From Hyphomonadaceae bacterium UBA1933 (GTDB lineage: Bacteria; Pseudomonadota; Alphaproteobacteria; Caulobacterales; Aquidulcibacteraceae): a stretch of 64,000 nt of DNA. Positions 58,447 through 64,000 of the stretch are shown one piece after another. The translations under genes and the position numbers were made by a program. The stretch covers positions 1,145,098 to 1,209,097 of the forward strand of contig DDFH01000006.1 of NCBI GenBank assembly GCA_002337085.1, given 5' to 3'. The stretch's first letter is position 1; every line of letters starts with the position of its first letter. The notes below the pieces were generated by a model, which did not search any database, was not told the origin of the DNA, and was given only the letters and a program-made list of their open reading frames with translations.

Positions 58447-59805
58447 ATGCGTTATTTGCCGCTTAATGATGATGATCGCAAATCAATGCTTGAGACCATT
58501 GGGGTTTCAAATATTGATGAATTATTTAAAGATATTCCCGAAAGTGCGCGCCTTGATGGCCCAGTTCGCGATTTGCCATTGGTGCAAAGTGAAATGGCGG
58601 TTGCCCGTGCTTTGGGGAAAATGGCGGGTAAAAACATACCTGCTGCAAATGTTCCGTTTTTCTGCGGGGCGGGTGCGTATAAGCACCATGTTCCGGCAAC
58701 CGTTGACCATATTATTCAACGTTCGGAATTTTTGACATCTTATACCCCCTATCAGCCAGAAATCGCACAAGGGACATTGCAAAGCCTGTTTGAATTTCAA
58801 ACCCAGGTGGCGCGACTTTTGGATTGCGATGTTGCCAATGCCTCAATGTATGATGGCTCAACCGCTTGTGCCGAGGCGGTGGTTATGGCGGCAAGGGTTA
58901 CCAAGCGTAAAAAGGTCATTTTCTCTGGCGGTATTCACCCGCATTATTTTGCGGCGGCGCATATTCTTGCTGATAATATTGGCATTGAAATTGTGGCGTT
59001 AGACCCTGCAATTGACGGCGAAAAAGCGGTTACCCAACACATTGATAATGAAACCGCCGCAGTTGTGGTTTCATGCCCGAATGTGTTTGGCACTATCACA
59101 GATTTATCTGAAATTGCGGCTGCGGCAACTGAAAAGGGTGCATTATCAATCGGCGTTTTCACCGAGGTGATGGCATTCGGCCTTATAGAGCCTTTGGGCG
59201 CAATGGGCATTGATATTGTGGTCGGTGAGGGGCAGTCAATTGGCAATGCCCTCAACTTTGGTGGGCCTTATGTCGGCCTTTTTGCAACCCGCGAAAAATT
59301 TATTCGCCAAATGCCGGGTCGTCTTGCGGGGCAAACGGTTGATTTGGATGGTAATCGTGGCTTTGTATTGACACTTTCAACCCGCGAACAACATATTCGC
59401 CGCGAAAAAGCGACATCGAACATTTGTACAAACTCTGGTCTCTGTGCGCTTGCCTTTACCATTCATATGACTTTGTTGGGTGAAAAAGGGCTTGAACAAA
59501 CTGCAATCCTAAATCATGAGGCGGCAATTAAAACCGCCAAAGCATTGGGGGCAATCGTGGGTGTTGAGGTTTTGACTAAAAATTTCTTCAATGAAATTGC
59601 GGTTAAATTACCTGTAAATGCTACCGAAGTGGTGCAAAAAATGGCGGATGCGGGCGTTTTGGGCGGCGTACCATTCAGCCGCCTTAACAAAGACGCACAA
59701 GGTTTTGAAAATGTGTTGTTAATTGCGGCAACCGAAGTAACCACCGATGACGATATTGCAGAGCTTGTAACAGCGCTAACTAATGCTTTGAAAGGTGCAA
59801 TCTAA
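58447..59805 (+). CDS. gcvPA: Glycine dehydrogenase (decarboxylating) subunit 1
   Basis: 452 aa, N-terminal half of the split P protein. [48 protein letters not shown] and [18 protein letters not shown] given as short blocks ([14 protein letters not shown]) are conserved. It has no PLP lysine; that is in subunit 2. Shares TAATG with gcvPB. Confidence 0.96.
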   Translation: MRYLPLNDDDRKSMLETIGVSNIDELFKDIPESARLDGPVRDLPLVQSEMAVARALGKMAGKNIPAANVPFFCGAGAYKHHVPATVDHIIQRSEFLTSYTPYQPEIAQGTLQSLFEFQTQVARLLDCDVANASMYDGSTACAEAVVMAARVTKRKKVIFSGGIHPHYFAAAHILADNIGIEIVALDPAIDGEKAVTQHIDNETAAVVVSCPNVFGTITDLSEIAAAATEKGALSIGVFTEVMAFGLIEPLGAMGIDIVVGEGQSIGNALNFGGPYVGLFATREKFIRQMPGRLAGQTVDLDGNRGFVLTLSTREQHIRREKATSNICTNSGLCALAFTIHMTLLGEKGLEQTAILNHEAAIKTAKALGAIVGVEVLTKNFFNEIAVKLPVNATEVVQKMADAGVLGGVPFSRLNKDAQGFENVLLIAATEVTTDDDIAELVTALTNALKGAI

Positions 59806-61292
59806 TGACAATTGAAACTTTCACTGGTGCAAAGGCACTTTTGCAAAAAACCGAGCTTTTATTTGAATATGGTAGCGTTGATAAAACCGGTATTGATACC
59901 GCAAAGCCAGAAGGTTTGGCGGATAGTCTTGGCGGCTTGAAACGTAAAGCAAAACCCAAACTTCCTGCTTTGACAGAGCCAGAGGCAATGCGCCACTATA
60001 TCCGCCTGTCACAAAGAAACTATGCGATTGATTTAGGTATGTTCCCACTAGGAAGCTGCACCATGAAGCATAATCCACGTTTAAACGAGGCAATGGCAAG
60101 ATTGCCTGGCTTTAGTGATATTCACCCACTTCAACCGCAATCAACCGTACAAGGTGCGTTGGAGCTTATTAATTCATTATCTGATTGGTTGTTAAAACTA
60201 ACTGGTATGAAGGCGGTTGCAATGTCACCAAAGGCGGGGGCGCACGGGGAATTATGCGGCATGTTGGCAATCCGTGCGGCACTTGATGCCCGTGGTTTAC
60301 AGGCACGCAAAAAAGTTCTTGTGCCAAAATCAGCGCATGGAACCAATCCTGCCACTGCTGCCCAAGCGGGTTTTGAAGTGGTTGAGGTTGCGCAAACTGC
60401 GGACGGTCGCGTTGATGTTGACGATTTTAAAGCCAAAATCACCGAAGATACAGCCGCCTGCATGATTACAAACCCCAATACTTGTGGTCTATTTGAGCAT
60501 CAGATTAAAGAAATTGCCGACCTTATCCATGCGGCGGGCGGTTATTTTTATTGTGACGGTGCAAATTTTAACGCCATTGTTGGCAAGGTACGGGTTGCGG
60601 ATTTGGGCGTTGATGCCATGCATATCAACCTTCATAAAACCTTCTCAACCCCGCATGGCGGCGGTGGCCCTGGTTCTGGCCCAGTTGTATTATCGGCGGC
60701 ACTTGCACCCTTTGCACCTGTTCCTTGGGTTGTTAATGATGGTGACGGCTTTAAACTTATTGAACACAAAGAAGGTGAAGCATCACAAGCATTTGGGCGT
60801 ATGGTCGCATTCCAAGGGCAAATGGGAATGTATGTTCGCGCCTTGTCTTATATGATGTCGCACGGTGCGGACGGCTTGAAACAAGTATCCGAAGATGCGG
60901 TATTAAATGCCAATTATATCCTTGCATCCTTAAAAGATGTAATGACACCGGCATTTGATGGCTATTGTATGCACGAAGCTTTGTTTGATGACGAATTCCT
61001 AGAAGGAACTGGCGTAACCACGCTTGATTTCGCCAAGGCAATGATTGACGAAGGCTTCCACCCAATGACCATGTATTTCCCATTGGTCGTTCACGGCGCA
61101 ATGCTTATTGAGCCAACTGAAACCGAAAGCAAGCATACTTTGGATGATTTCATCAAATCTATGCGCGGCTTGGCAGAGGCGGCAAAAAGCAATGATAAAT
61201 CACGTTTTGATCATGCCCCACATCTTGCCCCAAGCAAGAGGTTGGATGAAACATTGGCGGCCCGCAAGCCAATCCTAAAAATGGCTGATTAG
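59805..61292 (+). CDS. gcvPB: Glycine dehydrogenase (decarboxylating) subunit 2
   Basis: 495 aa, catalytic half of the P protein. Decarboxylates glycine with PLP and passes the aminomethyl group to GcvH. MFPLGSCTMKHNPR, SPKAGAHGELCGM, KSAHGTNPATAA and HINLHKTFSTPHGGGGPG with the PLP Lys278. Last gene of the operon; a GC-rich hairpin follows 12 nt later. The L protein (lpd) is not in the window. Confidence 0.96.
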   Translation: MTIETFTGAKALLQKTELLFEYGSVDKTGIDTAKPEGLADSLGGLKRKAKPKLPALTEPEAMRHYIRLSQRNYAIDLGMFPLGSCTMKHNPRLNEAMARLPGFSDIHPLQPQSTVQGALELINSLSDWLLKLTGMKAVAMSPKAGAHGELCGMLAIRAALDARGLQARKKVLVPKSAHGTNPATAAQAGFEVVEVAQTADGRVDVDDFKAKITEDTAACMITNPNTCGLFEHQIKEIADLIHAAGGYFYCDGANFNAIVGKVRVADLGVDAMHINLHKTFSTPHGGGGPGSGPVVLSAALAPFAPVPWVVNDGDGFKLIEHKEGEASQAFGRMVAFQGQMGMYVRALSYMMSHGADGLKQVSEDAVLNANYILASLKDVMTPAFDGYCMHEALFDDEFLEGTGVTTLDFAKAMIDEGFHPMTMYFPLVVHGAMLIEPTETESKHTLDDFIKSMRGLAEAAKSNDKSRFDHAPHLAPSKRLDETLAARKPILKMAD

Positions 61293-61304
61293 CAATACTT
61301 TTTT

Positions 61305-61327
61305 CCTCCCCCGTAAAACGGGGGAGG
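61305..61327 (+). terminator. Hairpin after the gcv operon
   Basis: CCTCCCCCGT-AAAA-CGGGGGAGG, strong 9-bp stem just after gcvPB. No U-run follows on the plus strand (GAAGATTAATT), so it may end transcription inefficiently or protect the mRNA. Confidence 0.55.
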
Positions 61328-61456
61328 GAAGATTAATTGGCATTGGCAAACGCAAATTACCATTCTTATGGTCAATAATTTAACTTCCACAGACAAAAGC
61401 TATCAAAAGACTAAAAACACTTGCACCAAGTGCCAAGCTATGGGACATTATAATCC

Positions 61457-61819
61457 ATGAGTCTTGACGATATAAAAAACAAAATTTTGGCTTTCGAGCC
61501 TATTTTCCACCATCCTGAATTTGGCACAAAACGGGCAGATTTTGCACGTGTGATGGGCGATGATTATTGGGAAACCGGCGCAAGCGGCAAGCGTTATGAT
61601 CGTGAATATATTCTCGATGTCCTTGAAGAAAGATATTCAAAACCATTTGAAGATGAATGGAAAATTTCGGATGCCAAGGTGCAACCATTAAAGCCAAATC
61701 TATATTTATTCACCTATATTCTTGATAAGGGCGGGCGCACTTCTAGTCGCTCCACAATTTGGGAAGAAACCGAAAACGGTTTTATTGCCCACTATCATCA
61801 AGGGACAATTGTCGAATAA
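61457..61819 (+). CDS. NTF2-like (DUF4440-type) small protein
   Basis: 120 aa with a cone-shaped NTF2-like fold predicted from HPEFGTKRADFARVMGDDYWE, GKRYDREYILDVL, LKPNLYLFTYILD and RSTIWEETENGFIAHYHQGT. Such proteins bind small ligands or act as simple enzymes; no catalytic residues stand out. Its 3' end overlaps the convergent ABC-F gene by 38 bp. Confidence 0.82.
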   Translation: MSLDDIKNKILAFEPIFHHPEFGTKRADFARVMGDDYWETGASGKRYDREYILDVLEERYSKPFEDEWKISDAKVQPLKPNLYLFTYILDKGGRTSSRSTIWEETENGFIAHYHQGTIVE

Positions 61820-63190
61820 TTTCGCCAATTTGCATGGCAAAACCTTCATCATGGCTGATAAGTAAGATTGCACCGCCAAATCCTTGCAGGGCATGGATTA
61901 ATATTTCCCGCGAATTTAAATCAAGATTATTGGTTGGTTCATCAAGCAATAATATTTGTGGCAAATTTGGTGCGCAAAAGGCAATTGCAAATGCGGCGCG
62001 CAATTTTTCACCACCCGATAATGTCCCCGCGATTTTTAGCGCGTCTTTATTTCTGAATTTAAAACGTGCCAATTTCGCGTAAATTTGATTATCGTTCAGT
62101 TCGGGGTGATAATGGCGTACATTTTCAAAAATCGACAATTCATTTTTAACAATACCCAGATTTTGATCAATATAGGCATATGGCGTATTTATTTTTATTT
62201 GCCCCGATTGTGGAATTAAATCCCCCATTATCAGGCGCAATAATGTGGTTTTGCCCGCCCCATTTTTACCACGCAGCCAAACCCGTTCATTGCCGATAAT
62301 TTGCATTGAAAAATCATTTAAAATATTGGATTCATAACCGAATGTAACACCTTGAATATCAAGCATAATTTTGCTTTTTGGAACATTGATTTCTGGCAAA
62401 TCAAAATGAAGCGGGGTAATGATTTCAAGCTGAGCCTTGGCACTATTTAATGCCTCTTTTGCCATTTCACTTTGCCGCGCATTAAGCCCAATATTACGCC
62501 CCGCACTTTGTTCGGCGCGGTTCTTATTCGCATCCAACAGGATTTTGGGTGCATCATTTTTGGCACGCTTTTTATTGCCCATCGCATCATGTTTTTGCTG
62601 TTTTTCAAGGCGTTTTTGGTTTTCAGATTTGATGCGTTTTTCATTGCCTTGGGCGGATTTTAATTCTTGTGCGGCTTTGGCAATTTGGCGTTGTTTTACT
62701 GATTTAAACTCATGATAATTGCCACTAAAAACCTGAATACCCAATTTTGTGATTTCAATTATTGTGTCGGCAAGGTTTAAAATCCGCTCATCATGGCTAA
62801 TGAAAATTATGCCATTTGGATATGTCATAATTTCACGCGATAGCCATTTTACGGCATCTGCATCAAGATTGTTTGACGGCTCATCAAGCAATAGGAGGTC
62901 ACTATTTCCTATGAATGCCTCACGCAATCTCGCAATTTGGATTTGCCCACCCGATTTTGCATCTAGGCTTGGCGGAAATTGCGGGCAGAAATTAATCGTG
63001 CCGTCAGTTTTTATTTTACCCTCATTTGGCAATAAATCACCATTTATCAGGCGTAAAGTGTGGTTTTCCCAACCCCATTATCGCCAATAATCGCAATTTT
63101 AGAGGGCGACAGCGAAAGGGTAATATTATCAAAAATTTTTATGAAATTAGGGGTGTTATAGGTAACACCCGACAAAGAAATACGCGGCAT
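61782..63190 (-). pseudogene. ABC-F family ATPase split by a one-base frameshift
   Basis: A gene of about 470 codons with GGAGGG 4 nt before ATG 63190. The first 45 codons (MPRISLSGVTYNTPN to GDNGVGKTTL, Walker A of domain 1) end at a stop near 63050. The rest is open in another frame from 63052 down to 61782. One A is missing in the short A run at 63055-63057. Domain 1 has SGGQIQIARLREAF and LLLLDEPSNNLD. A charged linker about 105-190 follows, and domain 2 has GKNGAGKTT, LSGGEKLRAAFA and ILLLDEPTNNLD. ABC-F proteins act on ribosomes. It is either a recent pseudogene or a sequencing error; everything else is intact. Confidence 0.85.
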
Positions 63191-63296
63191 GATCCCTCCG
63201 AAAAAGTTTGGTTAGACAAATTTTTCAAAGCAATTAGTTCATTTCGCACCTTTGGTTTTGTGGAAATATAATGGAAAGATGAGAGGGTGTAAATGA

Positions 63297-63320
63297 TTAA
63301 GAATTAAGAATTAAGAATTA
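63297..63320. repeat. Tandem heptamer repeat (TTAAGAA)n
   Basis: Three TTAAGAA units followed by TTAA between the ABC-F start and the response regulator stop. Related to the TTACGAA arrays at 25.65 and 47.79 kb, but without the palindromic element. Confidence 0.65.
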
Positions 63321-63353
63321 AATTGCTTACTTAATTACACTTGTTTAAATCCC

Positions 63354-64000
63354 TCAAATATCGGGTGCTAACCTATAACCCTGTCCGCGAATGGTTTGAA
63401 GATACATTGGTTCGGCGGAATTGGGTTCTAATTTCCGTCTAAGGCGTGCCACTTGAACGTCAATTGATCTGTCGGCGGCAACGCCTGCTTTGCGTGCCAA
63501 TTCTTCGCGTGTAACCACCGCGCCCGAACGGGTCGCAAGTTCGCGCATCAATGATTTTTCGGTTTCGGTAAGACGGATAATCATACCCTCACGCTTTAAT
63601 TCATCGCGCGTAAGGTCATAGGTGGTGTCGCCAAATGTCATGGCAGTTTGCACCGGTGCAGGTTTAACGCGGCGCAAGATGTTGGCGATACGCAATGCCA
63701 ATTCTTCGGGTTCAAAAGGTTTGGGAAGGTAATCATCAGCACCCGCCGATAATCCTTCAATCCTATCGGTGGCTTCACCGCGTGCGGTCAATAATAGGAT
63801 AGGGGTGTTACGTTCGTTGCGCACAAATTTGGTCAATGATATGCCATCTTCACCAGGCATCATTATGTCGAAAATCAAAAGGTCAAAATCAATGGCGTCA
63901 ATTAATTCGCGTGCTTCGGCGGCATCTTTTGCGGTGGAAACCCCATAATTTTTGGACATTAAAAAACGCTTCAAAAGCTGACGGATGCGGTCGTCATCAT
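63354..64000 (-). CDS. OmpR-family response regulator (5' end beyond window)
   Basis: At least 215 codons visible; the frame remains open to the window edge and begins DDDRIRQLLKRFL, so only a few N-terminal residues are missing. Receiver with Asp in LLIFDIMMPGEDG, then a winged-helix DNA-binding domain (LTRDELKREGMIIRLTETEK, DVQVARLRRKLEP, IRGQGYRLAPDI). It resembles PetR-type regulators of alphaproteobacteria, where a marR-like or kinase gene is adjacent; this naming is tentative. Confidence 0.88.
   Translation of the reverse strand, partial: DDDRIRQLLKRFLMSKNYGVSTAKDAAEARELIDAIDFDLLIFDIMMPGEDGISLTKFVRNERNTPILLLTARGEATDRIEGLSAGADDYLPKPFEPEELALRIANILRRVKPAPVQTAMTFGDTTYDLTRDELKREGMIIRLTETEKSLMRELATRSGAVVTREELARKAGVAADRSIDVQVARLRRKLEPNSAEPMYLQTIRGQGYRLAPDI

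Overview
The window is about 64 kb of AT-rich (roughly 40% GC by eye) chromosomal DNA from an alphaproteobacterium. The basis is gene order: lpxC-bamD followed by recN-ligA, xerD divergent from aroK-aroB, split gcvPA/gcvPB behind a tandem glycine riboswitch, and a moxR-DUF58-BatA/DUF4159 operon. A 780-residue LigA also fits. The order Caulobacterales (Hyphomonadaceae-like) is my best guess; this is inference from gene order, not from a marker tree. No IS element, prophage or CRISPR array was seen.

Layout. 0.2-6.3 kb: xerD with a secreted protein of unknown function, then aroK-aroB-corC. 6.3-13.4 kb: an unlisted 39-codon membrane protein with an operator-like palindrome, a lemA-TPM-TPM operon, an XRE regulator/membrane protein pair, gluQRS, an HNH nuclease, an XpaC-like protein and a cation/proton antiporter. 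13.4-25.7 kb: MFS and GNAT genes, the moxR cell-envelope operon, a DUF1285-NUDIX-cca operon, a GNAT gene and a lipoprotein. 25.8-33.6 kb: ligA-recN and bamD-lpxC, separated by a divergent LysR/quinone-reductase pair. 34-38.5 kb: a tight operon of TonB-dependent receptor, di-haem peroxidase and a private TonB. 38.5-42.5 kb: threonine aldolase behind a structured leader, then DUF3142 and a 710-residue secreted protein. 42.9-53 kb: a TonB-receptor fragment abutting tRNA-Ser, then a porin and MHS-type carboxylate permease next to a LuxR-type response regulator and an SSS-domain hybrid histidine kinase (CrbS/CrbR-like, acetate/carboxylate sensing). 53-64 kb: SPFH/NfeD, an S46 peptidase, the glycine-cleavage operon, a frameshifted ABC-F gene and the partial end of an OmpR-type regulator.

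Most interesting signals. (1) A 63-bp palindromic element inserted in frame in aroB, related to two longer intergenic elements and one half copy; this parallels Rickettsia palindromic elements. (2) A multi-hairpin leader before ltaE whose closing stem competes with a perfect 7-bp pairing that would mask the GTG start: a candidate riboswitch. (3) The receptor/di-haem peroxidase/TonB operon. (4) Two genes whose best start appears to be ATT. (5) A TonB receptor cut off just before the 3' end of tRNA-Ser. (6) A one-base frameshift in an ABC-F gene. (7) A (TTACGAA)n heptamer repeat that twice sits directly against the palindromic element.
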